6,014 nucleotides of DNA from Verrucomicrobiales bacterium (GTDB taxonomy: Bacteria > Verrucomicrobiota > Verrucomicrobiia > Verrucomicrobiales > DEV007), in contig JACETS010000159.1 in NCBI GenBank assembly GCA_013911195.1, forward strand, positions 1 to 6,014, given 5' to 3'. The stretch's first letter is position 1. Each line of letters starts with the position of its first letter. The notes under the pieces were generated by a model, which did no database searches, was not told where the DNA came from, and saw only the letters and a program-made list of their open reading frames with translations. A program made the translations under genes and the position numbers. This document shows, one piece after another, positions 1 through 6,014 of this stretch.

Positions 1-500
1 GTTCAGATATGAGCTTTGATTTCGAATTGGTACCTTTGATTGGGGTTTCCTACCAAGATTATTTCACGGTTGAGGGCAATGAACTTAAGGTCGCTGGTAG
101 TATTAGTGAATTAGGCATTGAACCGCCGTTTACCTTTGAAGTTCCTGTTACTGCCATCGATCCCGTGGCCGGAAGCACGACCAGATTCCTTTCTGTAACC
201 CTCAGCTCCACGGACTCGGATAACGATGGGTGGGATGATGACACTGAAATTCTTTTTGGAAGCTCACCACTTGATGATGAGAGCGTTCCTGCCTTCGAGT
301 TGAAGGTGAACGAAGTGGGAGCTGGCGAAATTGAAGTTCTTTTCCCTGGGGAGCAAGGAGCCACTTATGTGATTCAACAATCCAATGACTTGGAGGAATG
401 GTTGTCTCTTAAAAAACTCATCATAGGACAGGGCAGTACCATTGAGGAGAGGTTTGATATTTCTGGTGAGGCTGGCTTCTTCAGGATAATCAAACAGTGA
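1..500 (+). CDS. C-terminal part of an exported cadherin-like/TSP3-like surface protein (5' end outside window)
   Basis: The reading frame is open from base 3 to the TGA at 498-500. An ATG at base 9 is available, but it starts inside what looks like a beta-sandwich repeat, so I treat this as the tail of a longer protein. Numbering from that ATG, residues 1-65 resemble a cadherin-type or Ig-like strand pattern (FTVEGNELKVAGSI, then FTFEVPVTAIDP). Residues 69-80 (DSDNDGWDDDTE) form an acidic loop like thrombospondin type 3 calcium-binding repeats, followed by the usual 'G-S-S-P-L-D' continuation. Residues 118-163 (TYVIQQSNDLEEW ... FFRIIKQ) match a C-terminal module frequent on secreted verrucomicrobial proteins. 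Inference: an extracellular or envelope protein with calcium-stabilised modules, perhaps for adhesion or glycan binding. No catalytic residues are visible in this part, so the activity of the full protein is unknown. It converges with the minus-strand genes downstream. Confidence 0.75.
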   Translation, partial: SDMSFDFELVPLIGVSYQDYFTVEGNELKVAGSISELGIEPPFTFEVPVTAIDPVAGSTTRFLSVTLSSTDSDNDGWDDDTEILFGSSPLDDESVPAFELKVNEVGAGEIEVLFPGEQGATYVIQQSNDLEEWLSLKKLIIGQGSTIEERFDISGEAGFFRIIKQ

Positions 501-555
501 AGACTTTGGGTTCTTTATTGAGCCCCTGATGAAGTCTTTCTAATGAAAGATTTTT
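500..555 (+). terminator. Probable intrinsic terminator of the upstream surface-protein gene (two overlapping hairpins)
   Basis: Two mutually exclusive stem-loops lie directly at the stop codon. The first has an outer stem 500-507/531-538 and an inner stem 508-513/520-525 (GGGTTC/GAGCCC) with the loop TTTATT. The second pairs TCTTTC (535-540) with GAAAGA (545-550) around the loop TAAT, can extend by further A-T and G-T pairs, and runs into the T-stretch at 551-555. The second has the standard layout of an intrinsic terminator but an AT-rich stem. The position just after the TGA fits this role. Pairings were read by eye and no folding energy was calculated. Confidence 0.5.
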
Positions 556-625
556 AACCAAAGATTGCATCCCTACGATCTGATTAGACGTATTAATAGT
601 TGTATAATAATCGTTATTAATGCCA

Positions 626-668
626 TGGGGGTCCCGCTGTTTTCAGTCATGGTAGGGCGGGGTCCCCA
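626..668. repeat. Long hairpin 1 in the convergent spacer (GGGGGTCCCGC / GCGGGGTCCCC)
   Basis: The arms 627-637 and 657-667 pair over 11 positions in + strand RNA, including two G-U wobbles. One A-T pair outside (626/668) and one wobble inside (638/656) lengthen the stem to about 13 pairs around a 17-base loop. On the minus strand the wobbles become A-C mismatches, so the structure is better as + strand RNA. No T-run follows, so it is not a standard terminator. The GC-rich block stands out from its AT-rich surroundings. It could be a REP-like intergenic palindrome, a 3'-end stabilising stem or a secondary terminator. I cannot tell which. Confidence 0.5.
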
Positions 669-687
669 ACCTAAATTTCCTTATGGA

Positions 688-740
688 TGTAGCCACGCAC
701 TTGGATCGGGTTTGTTGTTTTACCCGTAGGCGTGGCTATA
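688..740. repeat. Two-tier palindrome 2 (TAGCCACGC ... GCGTGGCTA)
   Basis: A perfect 9-base inverted repeat (690-698 with 730-738) extends to 11 pairs with one wobble. Inside it sits a second perfect inverted repeat, CGGGT (707-711) with ACCCG (722-726), around a T-rich 10-base loop. The outer arm is perfectly complementary, so the structure is possible in RNA from either strand. It begins 20 bases after hairpin 1. No poly-T tail follows. The shape is typical of dispersed bacterial intergenic palindromes, but whether it is repeated elsewhere in the genome cannot be seen here. Confidence 0.55.
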
Positions 741-970
741 CATTTATGTGTGTAAGCTCCATTTAAACTTCCCATCGTATTCAAACTGAAAATTTAATTT
801 TCTACTTAATGCGATTATCAAATTAATAGTCATTTTCACGTCTTGTAGATGATTGACTGAAATATTGAGTCAGAGATCAAAGAGGTTGTTCAATAATTTT
901 AAAATTCTTTAACATCAATGGCTGAATTGGCGTGGTAATTGCTAAAACATTTTTGGAATAATGATATATG
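741..970. other. AT-rich intergenic stretch with no recognised feature
   Basis: The sequence between the two hairpin pairs is AT-rich and contains no open reading frame with a credible start, ribosome binding site or family resemblance on either strand. I saw no tRNA-like or riboswitch-like fold, no tandem repeat and no convincing promoter. With the flanking hairpins it makes up the 576-base spacer between converging genes. Confidence 0.6.
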
Positions 971-1010
971 GGGAGCCCTGATCTGCTCTGTCTCGGCAGG
1001 CAGGGCTTCC
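971..1010. repeat. Hairpin 3 in the convergent spacer (GGGAGCCCTG / CAGGGCTTCC)
   Basis: Bases 971-980 pair with 1001-1010 over 10 positions with one G-T wobble at 973/1008. Within the loop, CTGC (983-986) pairs with GCAG (996-999), extending the structure after a short internal loop. No T-run follows on either strand, so it is not a standard intrinsic terminator, although it lies about 65 bases beyond the stop codon of the minus-strand heme-protein gene. It could be a REP-like element or a 3'-end protective stem for that transcript. Confidence 0.5.
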
Positions 1011-1040
1011 TGATGTGTTTTCTCCCAATCGATAGCCACT

Positions 1041-1071
1041 CCTTGCGGGTTTTTTGCATTCACCCGCGAGG
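1041..1071 (-). terminator. Hairpin 4, possible 3'-end structure of the heme-protein gene
   Basis: CCTTGCGGGT (1041-1050) and ACCCGCGAGG (1062-1071) form a 10-position inverted repeat whose inner 6 bases (GCGGGT/ACCCGC) are perfect. It has one wobble in + strand RNA and one A-C mismatch in minus strand RNA. It begins 5 bases after the TAG of the heme-protein gene, where a terminator is expected. In minus-strand RNA, however, the loop is A-rich and no U-run follows the stem, so the role is uncertain. The core CGGGTTT...ACCCG resembles the inner stem of palindrome 2. Confidence 0.3.
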
Positions 1072-1076
1072 TTTGG

Positions 1077-4000
1077 CTAATTTAGAGATCTTAGGTAGGC
1101 GAGAATATCAACGACGTCCTGAGCGCTCATACCAAGTTGTTCTGCGGACATCATGAGAGATCTCCCAAGCGGTTCGACGTTTTTAATTTTATTGGAGGGG
1201 ATAACTTGCACAATGCCGCCCTGGCTCTGCACGATGAGAGGGTTTTTGGCACTTAAGCTCAGACCATGGATTTCTTTTCCATCCTTGAGCTGAACGCGAC
1301 TGCCGGAATAGCCATGAGCGATCTCGGCAGAGGGGTGAACGAGTGACTGCACAAATTTTTCGTCTCCCTGGTTTTGGATCCAACCCTCTAATGACGGGCC
1401 GTAGTTGATGCCTATCCCTTCGACGCGGTGACACATCACGCAACGCGCTGCGGTGATTTTACCCTTCTTGGCGTCACCCTTGAGAGTGAGAATATCACTA
1501 ACAGGTGGCAGTTTGGATTCGCCTTCGACAGGCGGAACGATAATTTCGGTGATCTTGATCTGATTGGGATCGTAGATTCCCTCTTTCTCTAGAGAATCAA
1601 ATACCTTGAACTTTCGCCAACGGGTATTGCCCAAATGGATGAGCCAGCGCGTGGCCTCTCCGCCAACAGGACCATTGATCTTCGCGGCATTTAAAAGTGC
1701 GGGAAGTGCCTTGGGGCTATCATAAAAGGCGAGGGTTTCAATCGCAAGTAGACGTGCCTTCACGGAAAGTTTTGTCTCAACAGCGCGTTTTAGTAAATCG
1801 TCGATGGCGGCCAGAGGGCGAAGTCGCCAAGTGATGCGAGCAAAAGCTTCTGACCAATTGATAGGATTCTCAATAGAGTCACTTTGCTTCAAGTCGCGCC
1901 AGAGCTTTTCCGTGTCGGCGCCATGGGCACCAATTCCGCAGGCTTCAAGGTAGGTGCGGTCATCCGCCTCTGATTGTTGCAGAAGAGAGGAGAGATAGGG
2001 GAGTTTACGTTCGGAAGGAATATCTCTTAGAGCGAGAGCGGCTTCACGCCGTACGGCGGCGCTTGTTTCCTTTGATAGTTTCGAAACCAGGTCAATCACA
2101 TCCTGTCCGGCGTTGCGGAGGGCCCGGAAGGCGATGAGTCGCTCCTGCTCGTTCTGACTATCGGTAAGTATTGAGCTAACAACCTTGACACCTTCATTGC
2201 CAAGGAGAGGGAGGAGCCAGAGCGCGCGTGCCTGAACATATTCATTGGGATGATCGAGTAGCTTGCGGACGGCGGGGATTGCCTTGGGTCCATTGGCCTT
2301 AAGAGTCTCAAACCCGACGAAGCGAACATTTTGGGCGGGGCTGGAAAGGAGAGTGATCGCGCCCTTAATGGTTTTGGGATCGGCCTGAGGAATTTGCGGT
2401 TTAAACCCTTTCGGCGCGATTCGGTAGATGGTTCCAGATAGGGATTCGTCGTTATCGTTATGACCGCCGACTCCAGAATCAAACCAGTCGGCGACGTAGA
2501 GTGCGCCATCGGCACCAACCATGACGTCAGAAGGACGGAAGAAGTTACTGCCCTTGCTTTTAATGAAATCGAAACGGTCGAGGGATAACGCCGATTTTTT
2601 GAATTTAGGAAAGTAACCGAAGACGACCTTTCGTCCGGCCTCACAGCTCATGAGTAATCCCGAATACTTTGAGGGAAGGGCGCCATTTTCGTAGTAAGCA
2701 ATTCCCGTAGGAGAGCCACCGCCGTAGATATCGCCAGCCGGTAAGACTCCAGGATCAGCCTGTCGCCACTGGGCCTGTGGAATGCTCTGACCCGGGCGTT
2801 GGTCGGCCTTCCAACCACGCTTTCCGTCGGGTGAGAAGAATCCAAGAAATCCACTCTCCATAAGCCAAGTAGTTCGGCAGGCGGGTGGATCATCATTATC
2901 GTTTTGAAAGACGTCGCCGAATGAGGTGACCGTGTGTTCATAGCTATTGCGGAACCCGTGCCCAATGATGCGAACTTGGGTGCCGTCGGGATTCATCTTG
3001 GCAGCGAAGCCGCCGACCCAAACGTGACCATCCGTGCTCTTTTTGCCCGCGATACCAAATGAATCAGCCACGGGGTTTTCTCCGCCATTGTATTGACCGC
3101 CAATAAAAAACTCATCACCGTCATTGGACTTGAACTGGGCCCCGCAGTTTCCTTGGTTGAAGTACCACTTACCGTCCGGTCCGCTGACCACGGCGTGAAG
3201 ACTATGATCGTGATTTCTGCCATTAAATCCGCTGAGTCGGTTCTCGCGCTTGTCCACCTTTGGGTCGAACTTAAGATCGCCGTCGACATCCGTGTAGACA
3301 ATAAGGTGTGGAGGTTGGGCCACCACAATCTGATTACCAAACACGCTGATGCCTAGAGGAGAGAGAAGTTCAGGATCCTGGATGAAGACATGAGAGTTGT
3401 CAGCCTTACCATCCTTATCGGTGTCCTCAAGAACAACGATGCGGTCACCTTCAGGGCGACGGTTCTTGTTCTTGCGATAATTGACTCCCTCGGCCACCCA
3501 GATCCGCCCTTCGGCATCGGTATCCATATTGGTGGGGTTCAGAAACATCGGGCTTGTCGCCCAAGTGGTGACTTCAAGGTCATCCGGCACGGCGATCTGC
3601 TCGGCCGGTAGGCTCTGCGGATTGGATGATTTAAGGTTAAAGTTGTCATTGGTCATGTCGTAACCAACCGGTTCGCGGTCGTAGACAAGAAAGCGAACGG
3701 AGGCGGGGGTGAGTTCACCGTCACGGAGCGCACCACCATCATCGAGAGCAATCTTGCTCCGCAGGGTGGTCGAGCCTTTGGGGAGTCGGAACCAAATAAA
3801 GGATTCGGCATGCGTGCCTAGTCCATTGGTATACTCCTTACCGGCAACCATTATGGGGCCGCCGCGGTAGTTTTGTCCTCGCTTCACTTGATTGGAGGCG
3901 GTCCGCCATCGGAGCGTGGTGAGGTCGAGAGTGGTCCCATCCTTCATGACAATTTCAGGCTCGATCCAGCTCGACCAGTCGTGGCTAGCATTGCCATCAC

Positions 4001-4178
4001 TGGAGACGATTAGGTAGAGATCGCGCTTCTTAAGTTCGACCTCGATGGGGATCAGGCGTTCCTCGTCACCACTCTTTAGGAGCCGGCTCTTGTAAAGGGG
4101 CTCCGGTCCGACAATTTGCGCTTGCAACGCATGCGAAAATCCGGCGAAGAGAATGAGTGTATAGAATAGCGATTTCAT
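1077..4178 (-). CDS. PVC-type secreted heme-binding dehydrogenase-like protein (NPCBM, beta-propeller, HEAT repeats, cytochrome c domain)
   Basis: This encodes 1033 residues from the ATG at 4178. That start gives a classical signal peptide (MKSLFYTLILFAGFSHALQA, cleavage near residue 20). A longer in-frame start, TTG at 4247, would put 23 unlikely residues before it. No clear Shine-Dalgarno precedes either start. Residues ~25-168 form an NPCBM-like carbohydrate-binding domain (GKEYTNGLGTHAESFIWF at 113-130, ending SVRFLVYD). Residues ~197-590 form a glucose/sorbosone dehydrogenase-like beta-propeller of the membrane-bound dehydrogenase type (NPTNMDTDAEGRIWVAEGVNYR at 214-235). Residues ~600-850 look like HEAT repeats. 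Residues ~900-1033 hold the Pirellula/Verrucomicrobium-type heme domain: C913-V-M-C916-H917 binds heme c covalently, and M1009 or M1010 in 'SLMM' may be the axial ligand. Inferred role: a periplasmic oxidoreductase acting on a sugar or sugar-derived alcohol and passing electrons through its own heme. The substrate is unknown. All domains appear intact. Confidence 0.9.
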   Translation of the reverse strand: MKSLFYTLILFAGFSHALQAQIVGPEPLYKSRLLKSGDEERLIPIEVELKKRDLYLIVSSDGNASHDWSSWIEPEIVMKDGTTLDLTTLRWRTASNQVKRGQNYRGGPIMVAGKEYTNGLGTHAESFIWFRLPKGSTTLRSKIALDDGGALRDGELTPASVRFLVYDREPVGYDMTNDNFNLKSSNPQSLPAEQIAVPDDLEVTTWATSPMFLNPTNMDTDAEGRIWVAEGVNYRKNKNRRPEGDRIVVLEDTDKDGKADNSHVFIQDPELLSPLGISVFGNQIVVAQPPHLIVYTDVDGDLKFDPKVDKRENRLSGFNGRNHDHSLHAVVSGPDGKWYFNQGNCGAQFKSNDGDEFFIGGQYNGGENPVADSFGIAGKKSTDGHVWVGGFAAKMNPDGTQVRIIGHGFRNSYEHTVTSFGDVFQNDNDDPPACRTTWLMESGFLGFFSPDGKRGWKADQRPGQSIPQAQWRQADPGVLPAGDIYGGGSPTGIAYYENGALPSKYSGLLMSCEAGRKVVFGYFPKFKKSALSLDRFDFIKSKGSNFFRPSDVMVGADGALYVADWFDSGVGGHNDNDESLSGTIYRIAPKGFKPQIPQADPKTIKGAITLLSSPAQNVRFVGFETLKANGPKAIPAVRKLLDHPNEYVQARALWLLPLLGNEGVKVVSSILTDSQNEQERLIAFRALRNAGQDVIDLVSKLSKETSAAVRREAALALRDIPSERKLPYLSSLLQQSEADDRTYLEACGIGAHGADTEKLWRDLKQSDSIENPINWSEAFARITWRLRPLAAIDDLLKRAVETKLSVKARLLAIETLAFYDSPKALPALLNAAKINGPVGGEATRWLIHLGNTRWRKFKVFDSLEKEGIYDPNQIKITEIIVPPVEGESKLPPVSDILTLKGDAKKGKITAARCVMCHRVEGIGINYGPSLEGWIQNQGDEKFVQSLVHPSAEIAHGYSGSRVQLKDGKEIHGLSLSAKNPLIVQSQGGIVQVIPSNKIKNVEPLGRSLMMSAEQLGMSAQDVVDILAYLRSLN

Positions 4179-4203
4179 GGGAAGAGTAAGGAAGTACCCA
4201 TGG

Positions 4204-4232
4204 AAATTAGTCCCGAAAACGGCACCAATCAA
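4204..4232 (-). promoter_or_regulatory. Weak sigma-70-like promoter candidate ahead of the heme-protein gene
   Basis: On the minus strand, TTGATT (+ coordinates 4227-4232) and TAATTT (4204-4209) are separated by exactly 17 bases and lie 25 bases or more upstream of the ATG at 4178. The -35 matches four of six consensus bases and the -10 only three, so chance is a real possibility. An interrupted palindrome GAGCC-TAT-GGCTC (4233-4245) abuts the -35 and could be an operator. If real, this promoter would let the heme protein be transcribed independently of the upstream small gene. Confidence 0.2.
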
Positions 4233-4280
4233 GAGCCTATGGCTCAAGATACATAGGGAAATTTTGAGATTAAAATGGTT

Positions 4281-4652
4281 TTAGGATTTAACCATCTTGG
4301 CAATGGTCTGAGTGTCCTCAAAAGCCTCAAAGGTCTTCAATTTTTCACCCTCCACTGTCCACATGTGGATGCTCTCGGTTTCAAGAGTACCATCAGTGAG
4401 AACGACTCTTACGAAAATGGTGCCATCACACTCCCAGTACCTAATTGGCTTGAGGGATAAGGTAGGAATACTCTGAGCGAGGACCGCAAAATTCTTTTCG
4501 ATGATTTCATCGGGTCCGACATAGCTGCCGGCGAAAGCGTAGTCGCCGTAAGTGATAAATGAGATCTGATCATCCATTAATAGTCTGAAACTCTCAATGT
4601 CACCTTCACCAAATAATTGGTATGCCTTTTCAACGATTTCTAAATTTGTCAT
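4281..4652 (-). CDS. SnoaL-like / NTF2-fold small protein (ketosteroid isomerase-related)
   Basis: This encodes 123 residues from the ATG at 4652 to a TAA at 4281-4283. The N-terminal pattern NLEIVEKAYQLFGEGDIESF (residues 3-22), then LMDDQISFITYGDYAFAGSYVG (25-46), then a run of beta strands ending HMWTVEGEKLKTFEAFEDT (96-114), is the standard cone-shaped alpha+beta NTF2/SnoaL layout, and the length is typical. There is no signal peptide or membrane segment, so it should be cytoplasmic. Members of this superfamily include isomerases, cyclases, hydrolases and ligand-binding proteins, and sequence alone does not decide among these, so no reaction is assigned. No obvious Shine-Dalgarno precedes the ATG. 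It lies 90 bases after the hydrolase gene and 102 bases before the heme-protein gene on the same strand, so co-transcription is possible, but no shared pathway is apparent. Confidence 0.8.
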   Translation of the reverse strand: MTNLEIVEKAYQLFGEGDIESFRLLMDDQISFITYGDYAFAGSYVGPDEIIEKNFAVLAQSIPTLSLKPIRYWECDGTIFVRVVLTDGTLETESIHMWTVEGEKLKTFEAFEDTQTIAKMVKS

Positions 4653-4742
4653 GACTAGAGGGATAATGGGTTTTGATGAGGATGGCGAGCCTAAATTTAT
4701 TGTTATTTTAGGGTTAATCAGAATGATTTTTTGTTTCTCTAT

Positions 4743-5987
4743 TTAGCTTCCGACCTTATAAAGAGCCTCGGAGAATTTCTCGAAGAGGGAAATCGTTGCT
4801 TCATGATTGAACGGTGTATGCTGTGTATAAATGCTGGCCGCAATGCCTGATTTATGATCAATGTAAAAGTAAGTATTTCGGTATCCTCCCCAAAGAACCG
4901 TCCCTGCCTTGCGTCCATATGCTTTTGGCGTGTTATCAATCATGAAGGCCAGTCCCCACTTGGAATTTTCATCCATCAGCCCTTTGAAATCACAGCACGT
5001 TACAGGATCAAAATGCCATCCTGTAGGATCAAGGCTGATGTCACCGATTTGATTCTTTGTCATTTGCTTTACGGTTGCCGCCTTTAAAATTCTGCCACCT
5101 TTATAGGCACCATGGTCCAGCATACATTTTAGCGCTTTAGTAAAGTCATTCGGTGATGAAAATAATCCATCTTCACCACTATATTCTGTGATCTCTTTCA
5201 CGGGGTACCGGTTAGGTGAGTACTCATCACCATCTATTTCCCTGAGCTTGCCCTTGCCGTCCGGGCCCCGATTGCCTAGTGAGGTGATCCTCTTTTTTTC
5301 CTTCTCTGGGACATTGTAATAAGTGCTATTCATTCCAAGGGGAGTGAAAATATATTTTTTGAAATACGCATCAAGAGACATTCCTGAAACCTTTTCGACT
5401 ATCTGACCGACCCAGTCGATGTTAGTTCCGTAAAGGAATCGAGTCCCACTTTCAAATTGCCTAGGGAAGTCGTCATACTTCCATTTATCCTTATCGAATT
5501 TGGAATTTTGTTTGTAGGTGATGTTTGGGTAACCGAATCCGGCGGTATGCGTAAGGAGATGATGGAGAGTAATAGCATTTTTCGGTTTAACCAGTTTTCC
5601 GTCTGCTTTCATGATCGGAATACTAGTCATCTGCGGCATGAGATCAGACAAATCCTTATGCAGTTTAAGCTTTCCCCGCTCCACGAGCTGCATTGCTGCC
5701 ATGCAGGTGATCATTTTGGTCATTGAGTGGATCCTAAAAATACTGTCCCCGGTGATTTTTTCTTCCTTGCCCCAGCTCAATCCCCCGTGCATAAAATCAA
5801 ATTGGTTGCCCTTACTGTCAATGCCGACGGCGACAACCGTGGGTAGGTCAGAGCCCTTCATGACTTCACTCATCACTTGATTGATTTGCTCCTGCGCCTT
5901 TTTATTGGGATCAGCGCCTGCATGTCCAATCACAATTGCGGCAATAAAGATGATTAGGAATGATCTTAGGAGGTAAAATTTTTGCAT
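4743..5987 (-). CDS. Exported beta-lactamase-family serine hydrolase (class C / family VIII esterase-like)
   Basis: This encodes 414 residues from the ATG at 5987, the usual size for this family. Residues 1-25 are a signal peptide: a basic start, hydrophobic LIIFIAAIVI, and likely cleavage after HAGA. The catalytic set is visible: S88-M-T-K91 is the SxxK nucleophile/base pair, Y186-G-T-N189 sits at the Tyr motif, and W366-G-G368 replaces the KTG box of true beta-lactamases. Supporting family motifs are HHLLTHTAGFGY (142-153) and GEDGLFSSPNDF (271-282). The WGG box is typical of EstB-like family VIII esterases and related hydrolases, so an ester or peptide substrate is more likely than beta-lactam resistance. 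The protein probably acts in the periplasm or outside the cell. Four cysteines remain after the signal peptide (95, 288, 331, 332), including an adjacent pair in 'VTCCDF'. It is the first gene of the minus-strand group within this window, and its promoter lies outside. Confidence 0.9.
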   Translation of the reverse strand: MQKFYLLRSFLIIFIAAIVIGHAGADPNKKAQEQINQVMSEVMKGSDLPTVVAVGIDSKGNQFDFMHGGLSWGKEEKITGDSIFRIHSMTKMITCMAAMQLVERGKLKLHKDLSDLMPQMTSIPIMKADGKLVKPKNAITLHHLLTHTAGFGYPNITYKQNSKFDKDKWKYDDFPRQFESGTRFLYGTNIDWVGQIVEKVSGMSLDAYFKKYIFTPLGMNSTYYNVPEKEKKRITSLGNRGPDGKGKLREIDGDEYSPNRYPVKEITEYSGEDGLFSSPNDFTKALKCMLDHGAYKGGRILKAATVKQMTKNQIGDISLDPTGWHFDPVTCCDFKGLMDENSKWGLAFMIDNTPKAYGRKAGTVLWGGYRNTYFYIDHKSGIAASIYTQHTPFNHEATISLFEKFSEALYKVGS

Positions 5988-5994
5988 GGGTGGA

Positions 5995-5998
5995 TCCT
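5995..5998 (-). promoter_or_regulatory. Ribosome binding site of the serine hydrolase gene
   Basis: On the minus strand AGGA lies 7 bases before the ATG at 5987, a suitable Shine-Dalgarno spacing. This supports the chosen start, which also begins directly at the signal peptide. The other two minus-strand genes lack a comparable site. Confidence 0.5.
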
Positions 5999-6014
5999 AA
6001 CGAAACCTCTAAGG

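Noticed and set aside
877..1059. A 60-residue minus-strand open frame in the intergenic spacer
   Set aside because: It runs through both hairpins 3 and 4, has no clear ribosome binding site and shows no family resemblance. The palindromic DNA explains its composition better than coding would.
501..1076. CRISPR array, tRNA or mobile-element remnant in the spacer
   Set aside because: The hairpin arms differ in sequence and are not regularly spaced direct repeats. No cloverleaf, transposase fragment or target-site duplication was visible.
968..1156. A 62-residue plus-strand open frame overlapping the 3' end of the heme-protein gene
   Set aside because: Its first half is hairpin DNA and its second half is antisense to a well-supported coding region. 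There is no independent support.
2096..3340. Several minus-strand frames of 105-182 residues inside the heme-protein gene
   Set aside because: They are out-of-frame shadows of the large gene, are serine/arginine/proline-rich in the way typical of shadow frames, and carry no domain signature.
4690..4728. Short stems CCTAAA/TTTAGG (4690-4712) and AATCA/TGATT (4716-4728) after the hydrolase gene, considered as its terminator
   Set aside because: The stems are only 5-6 AT-rich pairs. The T-run follows the stem only on the + strand, where no gene needs terminating. Not convincing for the minus-strand transcript.
4743..5987. Antibiotic-resistance beta-lactamase
   Set aside because: The KTG box of true beta-lactamases is replaced by WGG, and the Tyr motif is YGTN. 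The protein fits the broader serine hydrolase/esterase family, so a resistance call is not supported.

Overview
The window most likely comes from a member of the Verrucomicrobiota or another PVC-group bacterium. Two protein types point there. One is a large secreted protein that combines an NPCBM sugar-binding domain, a dehydrogenase-like beta-propeller, HEAT repeats and a CxxCH heme domain, an architecture characteristic of Pirellula/Verrucomicrobium-type genomes. The other is the C-terminal end of an exported protein with a calcium-binding TSP3-like loop and a 'YVIQQSNDLEEW...FFRI' tail, a tail type common on verrucomicrobial surface proteins. This assignment rests on recognised families, not on a database search.

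Layout: bases 1-500 (+) are the 3' end of a surface or secreted protein whose start lies outside the window. Bases 501-1076 contain no gene I can support. They hold a likely transcription terminator for the first gene and four strong hairpins (626-668, 688-740, 971-1010, 1041-1071), separated by AT-rich DNA. From 1077 to 5987 three genes lie on the minus strand. In transcription order they are an exported beta-lactamase-family serine hydrolase (5987-4743), a small SnoaL/NTF2-like protein (4652-4281) and the 1033-residue PVC-type heme protein (4178-1077). The + gene and the minus-strand block converge on the hairpin-rich spacer.

The three minus-strand genes are separated by 90 and 102 bases, so they may share a transcript, but no common pathway is evident. 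The hydrolase and the heme protein have signal peptides and should act outside the cytoplasm. The small protein has none and should be cytoplasmic. The heme protein looks like a periplasmic, probably carbohydrate-directed oxidoreductase with its own electron-transfer domain. No sulfatase, glycoside hydrolase or transporter is present in the window to indicate the substrate.

I found no CRISPR array, tRNA, rRNA, insertion sequence, phage gene or recognisable defence system. The part least explained by known features is the hairpin cluster between the converging genes.
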